This document shows positions 54,149 to 61,694 of a stretch of DNA of 64,000 nt, in pieces. The notes under the pieces were generated by a model. The model did no database searches. It had not been told where the DNA came from and saw only the letters and a list, made by a program, of their open reading frames with translations. Position numbers and translations under genes: made by a program. This stretch comes from Bradyrhizobium sp. (lineage in GTDB: Bacteria > Pseudomonadota > Alphaproteobacteria > Rhizobiales > Xanthobacteraceae), in NCBI RefSeq assembly GCF_004799445.1, contig NZ_SSNA01000099.1, forward strand, positions 1 through 64,000, in the 5' to 3' direction. The number at the start of each line of letters is the position of its first letter. The first letter of the stretch is position 1.

Positions 54149-55726
54149 ATGGCAGTAGTCACACCCATGATCGGTAAGGTTCTCGAACGTAGCTTGCGTG
54201 AATTCGCATTTCGGGAACCCACGCGCAAGGTGGCGCCGAATTCGGTCGCCCCGGCGCGGCTTGGCCACCGGGCGTGCATGGCTGTCTTCGCGCTTTTGCT
54301 CGCTCCGGCGCTGTCCGGCTGCATCCTTGGGACCGAACGGCCCGACCTCAACCTCGAGGTGCCCGCAGGGTATCGCGAAGCAGGCCGCGGTGCGCCCGAC
54401 GCCCATGTTCCGGCACTGGATTGGTGGCGCGGCTTCCGCTCCAGCGAGCTGACCGCGCTGATGGACGCGGCGCAAATCTACAATCTCGACGTCGCGGTGG
54501 CGATTGCCCAGATCGTGCAGGCCGACGCCCAGGTGGGCGTCGCGGGGGCCCCCCTGCTGCCGTCGGCCACCGGAACGTCAACGGCTGAGCAGATCCGCAG
54601 CGTGTCCTCCAATTTTGGTGGCGGCAGTGGCTTTTCGACGACGTTCTCGCAGTACAGCCTTGGGCTTACCGCAAGTTACATGATCGATTTCTGGGGCAAG
54701 AACCGCGCTACGCTCTATGCTGCCGAGGAGAATGCAACCTCGGCCCGGTACAATCGCGAAGTCGTGACGCTCACAACGATCGCGACCGTCGCCAACACCT
54801 ATTTCCAGATTCTCGCCGCACAGGATGAGCTGCGCGTCGCGCGCCGGAACCTCGCTGCGGCCGAGCGGATTCTTGCACTGATCAAGCAGCAGTTTGCCGG
54901 CGGCACCGCATCGCAGCTCGACCTGTCGCAACAGGAAGCACTGGTGTCGACCGAGCGCGCCGCCATTCCCCCTCTTGAGATCATCTTGAGGCAGAACATC
55001 GCGGCCCTTGCCCTGCTGGTCGCACGAGCACCGGCGAATTTCATGGTGAAGGGCGGAACGATGACGCAGATTGCGATTCCCCGCGTCACGCCGGGGATGC
55101 CCTCAGAGCTGCTCAACCAAAGGCCAGACATCCGTCAGGCCGAAGCGCTGCTTGCGTCTTCCAATTTCAGCGTCGAAGCGGCGCGCGCCGCGTTCTTCCC
55201 CCAGATACAGTTGACGGCCCAAACCGGCGTCCAGAGCGCGGCGCTCGCATCCCTGTTTGGACCGGGCGCATGGTTCTATACATTGTCCGCGGGGCTGACC
55301 CAGCCGCTGTTCGATGGCTTCCTGCTGGAGAGCCAACTGAAGCAGGCGAAAGGCGTGCAACTGCAAAATCTGCAGGCCTATCGCAAGGCGGTGCTGTCGG
55401 CCTTCGCTGACGTCGAAAAGGCGCTCGTTGCGCTCTCGCAATCCACCTTGCAGGAGCGCCTCCAGATCGAAGCCGTGGCCAATTCCCGCAAGGCTTTTGA
55501 GGTATCCGAAACCCAGTTGCGCGCCGGCACGGTCAATCTCATTACGGTGCTGCAGACCCAGCAAACGCTTCTCATCGCCGAGAACACGCTGGCGCAGGTG
55601 CGGCTGACCAAGTTGCTCGCGGCCAGCAGCCTGTTTCAGGCACTGGGCGGCGGATGGACCCCGACCGGGGAGTTGTCTTTGCTGCAACCGCAGGATGGCC
55701 CGACACCCGCGCGGCCGGCAAACTAG
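54149..55726 (+). CDS. Outer-membrane efflux lipoprotein (NodT/TolC family)
   Basis: A 525-residue outer-membrane factor. The lipobox LSGC is at about residues 55-58, after an unusually long 40-residue lead; MAVFALLLAPALSGC is the real hydrophobic segment, so the start might lie at the ATG at 54278 instead. Two OEP repeats of coiled-coil/barrel type are seen, with YMIDFWGKNRATLYAAEENA and LLNQRPDIRQAEALLASSN marking the NodT subgroup. It starts directly after the mdtC stop and completes the efflux system. Confidence 0.88.
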   Translation: MAVVTPMIGKVLERSLREFAFREPTRKVAPNSVAPARLGHRACMAVFALLLAPALSGCILGTERPDLNLEVPAGYREAGRGAPDAHVPALDWWRGFRSSELTALMDAAQIYNLDVAVAIAQIVQADAQVGVAGAPLLPSATGTSTAEQIRSVSSNFGGGSGFSTTFSQYSLGLTASYMIDFWGKNRATLYAAEENATSARYNREVVTLTTIATVANTYFQILAAQDELRVARRNLAAAERILALIKQQFAGGTASQLDLSQQEALVSTERAAIPPLEIILRQNIAALALLVARAPANFMVKGGTMTQIAIPRVTPGMPSELLNQRPDIRQAEALLASSNFSVEAARAAFFPQIQLTAQTGVQSAALASLFGPGAWFYTLSAGLTQPLFDGFLLESQLKQAKGVQLQNLQAYRKAVLSAFADVEKALVALSQSTLQERLQIEAVANSRKAFEVSETQLRAGTVNLITVLQTQQTLLIAENTLAQVRLTKLLAASSLFQALGGGWTPTGELSLLQPQDGPTPARPAN

Positions 55727-55756
55727 CCATCGCCGGCAAACGCGGCGATCGCCGGG

Positions 55757-55979
55757 TCAGCCGTTTGTCTCGGCCTCTCTGGAAAGATCGTTCAGGAGTT
55801 TGTCCAGCGCGCTGTTCCCAGCCTCCCGGGGCCGCCCGGTGCGAGCGATAGCCGGCGCCCGAAACCTTCACGCCCATGGCCTGTTTTCGGCGCTGGATCT
55901 CCCAGCCAAAGGGATTTGCGCCGCTCCCACGCCGGCTTACGACGACAAAATAGGTTCTGCTTCGATTATCGGGATGCAT
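55757..55979 (-). pseudogene. Small rhizobial-type protein gene with a +1 frameshift
   Basis: From ATG 55979, about 50 codons encode RSRTYFVVVSRRGSGANPFG and EIQRRKQAMGVKVSGAGYRS, the pattern (FxVxxRGxxxNPFxWEI) of small hypothetical proteins I recognise from Bradyrhizobium. At the GGGG run 55828-55831 (CCCC in the gene) the frame is lost; removing one base gives AAREAGNSALDKLLNDLSRE and a stop at 55757-55759, a sensible 73-residue protein. Without the correction, the frame runs on into the antisense of the efflux channel gene. A natural mutation or a homopolymer sequencing error would both explain it. Confidence 0.6.
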
Positions 55980-56130
55980 GCTCGGTCTAACTCACCGCCG
56001 ACGCTGCGGCAGTGCGTTCCCGATAGGCGATCTCCACGAGGTCCACGCAACTGTCGCCAGCGATTCTTGCCGACCTGTGGGCGGCCGGACTTGGCCGGCC
56101 GCCCGCCTGGTATCAATACTTCGGTTTTGA

Positions 56131-57117
56131 TTACTTCATGGCGTCATAGACTGCGAAGCTGTAGGCGCCTTCCGGCTTCTTGGTGATGACGGGATCCGAT
56201 CCGCCTGACATCAAGGTCGCAACCGTTCGGTCGTAATCCTTGACGTCCAGCTTGCCGTCGGTGGCGCCAAGCAGCTTGCCGACTTCCGTCATCATCCGCG
56301 TCTGGTCCTTTGCGGTTTTTGCACCGGTGGAGTCGCCAGCCAGGATGATCTTCACCGCCTCGTCAACATGGTTCTTGGCGTAGTCCCAGCCCTTCATCGA
56401 GGCCTTGACGAACTTCGCCATCTTGGCCACGAACGCCGGGTCCTTGAGGTTCTTTTCCAGCACATAGAGGCCGTCTTCCAGGGTCGCGACGCCCTCGTCC
56501 TCATATTTGAAGACCACCAGCTGGCTCGGCTTGTAGCCGCCGTCGATCACCTGCCAATACTCGTTGTAGGTCATCGTCGAAACGCAATCGGCCTGCTTCT
56601 GCAGCAGCGGATCGACATTGAAGCCCTGCTTGATGATCTTGATGCCGCCGGCAGAACCGTCGGTCTTGATGCCCAGCTTCGACATCCAGGACAAGAAGGG
56701 ATATTCATTGCCGCCGTACCAGACACCGATGGTCTTGCCCTTGAAATCGGTGGGCTTCTTGATGCCGGTTTCGGCGCGGCAGGTCAGCTCGAGTCCGGAC
56801 TTCTTGAAGGTCTGCGAGATGTTGACCAGCGGCACGCCCTTTTCGCGCGATGCCAATGCCGAGGGCATCCAGTCAACCACCACGTCGGCGCCGCCGCCGG
56901 CGATCACCTGTGGCGGCGCGACGTCCGGACCACCCGGCTTGATCGTGACGTCGAGCCCGGCATCCTTGTAGAAGCCCTTTTCCTTGGCCACGAAGTAACC
57001 CGCGAACTGGGCCTGCGCGACCCATTTCAGCTGGATGGTGACCGTGTCCGCCGCTTGCGCGGTCGCCAACGACAAGCCCATCGTCATGCCTGTCGCGAGT
57101 GCCCATACTTTTTTCAT
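56131..57117 (-). CDS. ABC transporter substrate-binding protein, Thi5/NMT1 type
   Basis: A 328-residue periplasmic protein with a signal peptide (SLATAQA-AD). VTIQLKWVAQAQFAGYFVAK and KEKGFYKDAGLDVTIKPGG are the classical opening of the NMT1/THI5-like family (ThiY, RibY, nitrate/taurine relatives), which bind small N-heterocycles such as hydroxymethylpyrimidine, riboflavin precursors or sulfonates. Start 57117 has CGGAG upstream. It is the last gene of a minus-strand unit with two permeases and an ATPase. The divergent molybdenum hydroxylase suggests that the ligand may be an N-heterocycle oxidised after uptake (inference). Confidence 0.85.
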   Translation of the reverse strand: MKKVWALATGMTMGLSLATAQAADTVTIQLKWVAQAQFAGYFVAKEKGFYKDAGLDVTIKPGGPDVAPPQVIAGGGADVVVDWMPSALASREKGVPLVNISQTFKKSGLELTCRAETGIKKPTDFKGKTIGVWYGGNEYPFLSWMSKLGIKTDGSAGGIKIIKQGFNVDPLLQKQADCVSTMTYNEYWQVIDGGYKPSQLVVFKYEDEGVATLEDGLYVLEKNLKDPAFVAKMAKFVKASMKGWDYAKNHVDEAVKIILAGDSTGAKTAKDQTRMMTEVGKLLGATDGKLDVKDYDRTVATLMSGGSDPVITKKPEGAYSFAVYDAMK

Positions 57118-57152
57118 GCGATAATACTCCGAAGCTTTAAGAACCCGCCGAG

Positions 57153-58277
57153 TCAGGTTCGATAGGATGGATGCCAAAAAGTGGTCGCGCGCTCGGCGAG
57201 CGCGACAAGTCCGTAAAAGGCCATTCCCGCGATCGCCGCGAGGGCGATTTCCGCCCACACCATGTCGATCGCCATTCGCCCCGCCTCCGTCGAGATGCGA
57301 AAGCCGATGCCCTGCGTCGGCGTTCCGAAGAATTCGGCCACGATCGCGCCGATCAATGCCAGCGTGGCATTGATCTTCAAGGCGTTGAAGATGAAAGGCA
57401 GTGCCGCTGGCAAATAAAGCTTTTTCAGCGTCTGCCGATGGTCGGCTCCGTAGGACCGCATCAGATCGCGCTCCATATGCCCGGCCGCGGACAATCCGGC
57501 CAGCGTATTCACCAACATCGGGAAGAATGTCACGAGCGCGACGACGGCGGCCTTCGATGGCCAGTCAAAGCCGAACCACATCACCATGATGGGCGCGACA
57601 CCTACCAGCGGCAATGCCGAGAAGAAATTGCCGAGCGGAAGCAGACCGCGCCCGAGAAAGGCAAAACGCTGCGCGACAATCGCGACCAGCAGACCGGCGC
57701 CGCAACCGATGGCGTAGCCAATCAGCACGCCACGAATAAAGGTCTGCACAAAATCCTGCCCGAGCGTCGGCAAGGACACGGCGAACCTCGCCGCCGCCGC
57801 GCTCGGCGCCGGCAGGATGACCGGGGAGACACCGAAGCCGCGCACCATTACTTCCCAGAGATAGAAGACCACCGCGCCAAACAGCAGCGGAATCGCAAGA
57901 CTGAGAACACGGCGCGATGCCTTGTGGCGCGGGCGCATCGAAGCCAGCTGAACCACGCATAGCGCGGCGCCGAGCCAGACCGCGAGCACCATCGCCCAGA
58001 AGCCCACCGCGGCGGAGCCGGCAACGCCGGGATCGCGCAGCAACGCCAGCGTTGTCGTAGCTCCGCAGAGAACGCCAGCAAAACCAGGCACCACCGACCG
58101 GTATCCGCGGATCCCGGCGGCAATGGCCAACAGCAGCCCCGCGGCGAGGGTGAACGCCAACAGCACCGGCCGCGCCGGCAAGGCCGCCGCGACCTCGCTT
58201 GAGAGCGGCAAGACCATGGCCGCGAACATGCCTGCCGCGGCAAGGATAAAGCCCAACCGGCGCCTGCTTGGGTTCAC
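57153..58277 (-). CDS. ABC transporter permease (ThiX/SsuC type), N-terminally extended
   Basis: A 374-residue permease of COG0600. The C-terminal ~250 residues are the standard domain with six helices and the coupling motif DLMRSYGADHRQTLKKLYLPAALPF region. The first ~110 residues add four hydrophobic segments (RRLGFILAAAGMFAAMVLP onwards) not found in ordinary SsuC proteins. GTG at 58277 overlaps the stop of the other permease (GTGA). The downstream substrate-binding protein gene starts 35 bp later. Confidence 0.82.
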   Translation of the reverse strand: MNPSRRRLGFILAAAGMFAAMVLPLSSEVAAALPARPVLLAFTLAAGLLLAIAAGIRGYRSVVPGFAGVLCGATTTLALLRDPGVAGSAAVGFWAMVLAVWLGAALCVVQLASMRPRHKASRRVLSLAIPLLFGAVVFYLWEVMVRGFGVSPVILPAPSAAAARFAVSLPTLGQDFVQTFIRGVLIGYAIGCGAGLLVAIVAQRFAFLGRGLLPLGNFFSALPLVGVAPIMVMWFGFDWPSKAAVVALVTFFPMLVNTLAGLSAAGHMERDLMRSYGADHRQTLKKLYLPAALPFIFNALKINATLALIGAIVAEFFGTPTQGIGFRISTEAGRMAIDMVWAEIALAAIAGMAFYGLVALAERATTFWHPSYRT

Positions 58278-59200
58278 GACCGTGTCCCCATTTGTCGCGC
58301 GACGCCGCGTTCGGTCAGATCCACCAGAGCGATCAAACCAGAGGCGAGGATAGCCGCCGCCAGCAGCGCCGACCATATCTGGATGGTCTGGCCGTAGTAG
58401 GAGCCGGCCAGCAGCCGCGCGCCAATCCCGGCTTCGGCACCCGTCGGCAGCTCTGCGACGATGGCACCGATCAATGAAATCGTAACCGCGACCTTCAGAC
58501 TGGCGAATAGATAGGGCACGGCCGATGGCCAGCGCAGTTTCGACAGCACTTGTCGTGGTGTTGCCGACCATGTCCGCATCAAATCAAGCTGCATCGGATC
58601 GGGCGCGGTGAAACCCTTCACCATCCCGATCGTGATCGGGAAGAAACTCAGATAGGCGGAAATGATCGACTTCGGCAGCAGACCCTGCAGTCCCATCGCG
58701 CCTAGCGCCACGACGAAGATCGGCGCCAGCGCCAGGATCGGAACCATCTGCGAGCAGATGATCCACGGCAGCAGGCTTTTTTCCAGCACGCGGCTGTGCA
58801 CGATCATCAGCGCCAGGGCGATGCCCAATAGCGCGCCCAGCACGAAGCCGAGCAGCGTCGCCGACAGGGTCACCGTGGAATGATAGATCAGGCTGCGCGG
58901 CGCGGTCGGTGCATAACCGAAAACCGAATCGACGAAGGCGGTAATCACCTGGTGCGGCGCCGGTAGCAACGGCCGCTCCGCGCTCATGGTGCCCTCGATC
59001 AAGTCCGACACCGTATAGGGCGTCTCCTCCCGCTCAAACCCGTCGCGGACCAGCGCCAGGTTCATCAGGACGGCCCCGATGTACCAGATCGCGATCAGCG
59101 CCAGAACGATCGTTACGATCGGCGCGTAGCGCTCTGCCAGCCGATGGCGCCGCAACGTCCCGGCGCGGGAAACGGGGAGAGAGAGGGAGCTACTCGTCAT
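58274..59200 (-). CDS. ABC transporter permease (ThiX/SsuC type)
   Basis: A 308-residue permease of COG0600, partner of the one at 57153. It has six or seven helices, with LLGFVLGALLGIALALMIV and the coupling loop DLMRTWSATPRQVLSKLRWP. Homologous coupling loops in both permeases (DLMRTWSATPRQ here, DLMRSYGADHRQ in the other) support a heterodimer. Start at 59200 overlaps the ATPase stop by 11 bp. Confidence 0.85.
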   Translation of the reverse strand: MTSSSLSLPVSRAGTLRRHRLAERYAPIVTIVLALIAIWYIGAVLMNLALVRDGFEREETPYTVSDLIEGTMSAERPLLPAPHQVITAFVDSVFGYAPTAPRSLIYHSTVTLSATLLGFVLGALLGIALALMIVHSRVLEKSLLPWIICSQMVPILALAPIFVVALGAMGLQGLLPKSIISAYLSFFPITIGMVKGFTAPDPMQLDLMRTWSATPRQVLSKLRWPSAVPYLFASLKVAVTISLIGAIVAELPTGAEAGIGARLLAGSYYGQTIQIWSALLAAAILASGLIALVDLTERGVARQMGTRS

Positions 59201-60014
59201 AGGAATGCCCCGCCCGAAGGCCAACGCGCACCCGCTGCGCGATCTTCAGGAATTCCGGCGTCTCACGAATTTCCAGGGTGCGGACACGCGGAAAATTGCA
59301 GTCGATGATATCGATGATGCGTCCGGGTCGCGGCGACATCACCACGATCTTGGTGGACAGGAACACCGCTTCCGGAATCGAGTGGGTTACAAACAGGACC
59401 GTCTTTCCGGTCTTGTCCCACAATTGCAGCAACTGCTCATTGAGATGGTCGCGGACAATCTCGTCGAGTGCGCCGAACGGCTCGTCCATCAACAGCAGCT
59501 CCGGGTCGAACGACAGCGCGCGGGCGATCGACACCCGCTGCTGCATCCCGCCCGACAACTGCCAGGGAAACTTGCGCTCGAAGCCGGTGAGGTTGACCAG
59601 CGCCAGATACCGCGCAGCGCGCTGCCGCTGCTCGCTATCGGAAAAACCCATGATCTCCAGTGGCAGCTTCAGGTTCTTCTCGATCGTGCGCCACGGAAAC
59701 AGCGCGGGCGCCTGAAACACGTAGCCGTATCTGCGCTCCAGCCGCGCCTGCTCCGCGCTCACGCCGTTGACAAGAAGCGTGCCGGATGTCGGTTGCTGCA
59801 GATCGGCGATCACGCGCAGCATTGTTGTTTTGCCGCAACCGGAAGGACCGATGAACGAGACAAATTCGCCGTCCGCGATCTGCAGACTGACATTCGACAG
59901 CGCATCGACCTTGCCATCGGCAGTTTCAAACGTCAGCGAGACATTGCGAACGTCCACCGCCAGGCGCTGCTGCGAAGAAATCAATTCGGCCCTGGCATCC
60001 GCTGCGCTGTTCAT
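59190..60014 (-). CDS. ABC transporter ATPase (SsuB/ThiZ type)
   Basis: A 274-residue ATPase from ATG 60014 (MNSAADARAEL); ATG 60116 would add 34 residues without family similarity. Walker A is GPSGCGKTT, Q-loop YVFQAPALFPW, signature LSGGMQQRVSIARAL, Walker B LLLMDEPFGALDE and switch VTHSIPEA, all intact. First gene of the Thi5-type ABC operon, and divergent from the molybdenum hydroxylase genes. Confidence 0.88.
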   Translation of the reverse strand: MNSAADARAELISSQQRLAVDVRNVSLTFETADGKVDALSNVSLQIADGEFVSFIGPSGCGKTTMLRVIADLQQPTSGTLLVNGVSAEQARLERRYGYVFQAPALFPWRTIEKNLKLPLEIMGFSDSEQRQRAARYLALVNLTGFERKFPWQLSGGMQQRVSIARALSFDPELLLMDEPFGALDEIVRDHLNEQLLQLWDKTGKTVLFVTHSIPEAVFLSTKIVVMSPRPGRIIDIIDCNFPRVRTLEIRETPEFLKIAQRVRVGLRAGHSYDE

Positions 60015-60339
60015 GGCTACTGGCTCGATCGGAGCAACATACGATTCCCGCACGTCTCGCCATAGCGTAACGTCCCGATCGTCCAGCTTCAATGCTTTCT
60101 GCTGTTGCAGCGTCATCGGCAAATACTGGCAAACACCGCTGCAAATGGCGCGCTCAATGTTTGCGCATGCGGAGATATTAATGGGCAAGAACAACCATCG
60201 GGGCCGAACATGCCCCTATCGGATTTTCAGATAGGAAAAAACCGATCGGTTTTTGACTTGTGCAGGGACGCGCCTCATACTTTGATGGCGGACCGCCAAC
60301 AGCGCAGGATCGCGTTCTGATGGCTTGCATGCGAGCGCC
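60015..60339. promoter_or_regulatory. Divergent control region with perfect 18-bp palindrome
   Basis: At 60237-60254, AAAAACCGATCGGTTTTT is a perfect 18-bp palindrome, the style of TetR-family or similar dimer operators. Next to it, CCTATC (60215-60220) and GATAGG (60230-60235) form another inverted repeat. They lie between the ABC operon (minus) and the CoxMSL-type genes (plus), so one regulator could control both. No regulator gene is found nearby. Confidence 0.6.
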
Positions 60340-61218
60340 ATGAAGCCTGCTTCTTTCAGATATATTTCCGCGACCTCGCTCGAGCACGCGCTCTCGCTGA
60401 AGGCGGAATACGGCGATGACGCGAAATTTCTGGCCGGCGGACAAAGCCTGATCCCGACGATGAATTTTCGCCTGGCCCGGCCGGCCATCCTCATCGACCT
60501 CAACCGGATCGACGGCCTCGGAGCGACCCGGCCATGCGATGGCGGCGGCGCGCGGGTTGGTGCGCTGACCCGCTATCGCACCCTTGAACGTGATGCAGGC
60601 TTCGCCGGCATGTTTCCCTTGATCGCCGAAGCGCTGCCGCATATCGCGCATCCGCAAATCCGCAACCGCGGCACGATCGGGGGAAATTTGTCGCATGCCG
60701 ATCCGGCGTCGGAACTCCCGGCGGTCGCCGTCGCGCTCGGTGCCAGATTCCACGTTCAGTCGACAAAACAACAACGCTGGTGTGATGCATCGAATTTTTT
60801 CGTGGGCGGGCTTACCACCGACCTTCAGTCCGATGAAATGCTGGTGGAGGTCGAGTTGCCGGCGCCGAAACCGCGCACCGGCTCGTGCTTCATGGAGATT
60901 GCGCGCCGTCGCGGCGACTTTGCCATTGCCGGCGTCGCGGCGACGATGACGTTGGGCGAACGTGATGAATGTATCCATGTCAGGCTGGTCTTTTGCGGGG
61001 TGGGTGAAACCCCTGCCGACGCTAGTTCGGTCGCCGAAATTCTCAGGGGACACGCGCCGACCGAACAAGCGATTCGCGACGTCGCGGCGGCCGCACAGGC
61101 AATGATAGACCCGAGCGGCAGCGTTCATGCCACCGCCGATTATCAGCGCCATATTGCCGGCGTGCTCACCGAGCGGGCCCTGCAGACGGCTTATCAGCGG
61201 GCGCGCCATGGACATTGA
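60340..61218 (+). CDS. Molybdenum hydroxylase FAD subunit (CoxM type)
   Basis: A 292-residue FAD-binding subunit. Both FAD loops are intact: FLAGGQSLIPTMNFRLARP near residues 30-49 and NRGTIGGNLSHADPASELPA near residues 110-130. It links iron-sulfur clusters to an external electron acceptor. ATG at 60340 is chosen; a TTG five codons upstream is in frame. It overlaps the small-subunit gene by 11 bp and is the first gene of the CoxMSL-type operon. Confidence 0.87.
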   Translation: MKPASFRYISATSLEHALSLKAEYGDDAKFLAGGQSLIPTMNFRLARPAILIDLNRIDGLGATRPCDGGGARVGALTRYRTLERDAGFAGMFPLIAEALPHIAHPQIRNRGTIGGNLSHADPASELPAVAVALGARFHVQSTKQQRWCDASNFFVGGLTTDLQSDEMLVEVELPAPKPRTGSCFMEIARRRGDFAIAGVAATMTLGERDECIHVRLVFCGVGETPADASSVAEILRGHAPTEQAIRDVAAAAQAMIDPSGSVHATADYQRHIAGVLTERALQTAYQRARHGH

Positions 61219-61690
61219 CGACCACGAAATTACGATCTCTGTGAATGGCGTGCGATACCAGCGCCGCGTCGAATCGCGCATGCTGCTGAGCGACTTCCTT
61301 CGCCACGATCTGGGCCTCGCCGGTACCCATGTCGGCTGCGAGCACGGCGTGTGCGGCGCTTGCACCGTCCTGCTCGACGGCCAGCCGGTGCGCTCATGCC
61401 TGATGTTCGCCGTGCAAGCCGAGAAACACGAAATCTCGACCGTTGAGGGCGTTGCGGGCGGGGATGGGGAATATCACCCGCTGCAGCAGGCGATGCACGA
61501 TCATCACGGCCTGCAATGCGGCTACTGTACGCCCGGCATTCTCATGACCATGACGGCATTTCTCGAGGAAAACCGCTCACCCAGCGAAGAGGAGGTCCGG
61601 GAGGCACTCTCGGGAAACCTGTGCCGCTGCACCGGCTATCAGAACATCGTCGATGCCGTGATGGCGGCGGCGAAGCGGATGCGGGGCTAA
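61208..61690 (+). CDS. Molybdenum hydroxylase [2Fe-2S] subunit (CoxS type)
   Basis: A 160-residue iron-sulfur subunit. The first cluster ligands are in GCEHGVCGACTVLLDGQPVRS plus the following Cys, and the second in QCGYCTPG and GNLCRCTGY. It transfers electrons from the molybdenum centre to the FAD subunit. Its gene overlaps the FAD subunit gene by 11 bp and precedes the large subunit by 4 bp. Confidence 0.9.
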   Translation: MDIDDHEITISVNGVRYQRRVESRMLLSDFLRHDLGLAGTHVGCEHGVCGACTVLLDGQPVRSCLMFAVQAEKHEISTVEGVAGGDGEYHPLQQAMHDHHGLQCGYCTPGILMTMTAFLEENRSPSEEEVREALSGNLCRCTGYQNIVDAVMAAAKRMRG

Positions 61691-61694
61691 CCTC

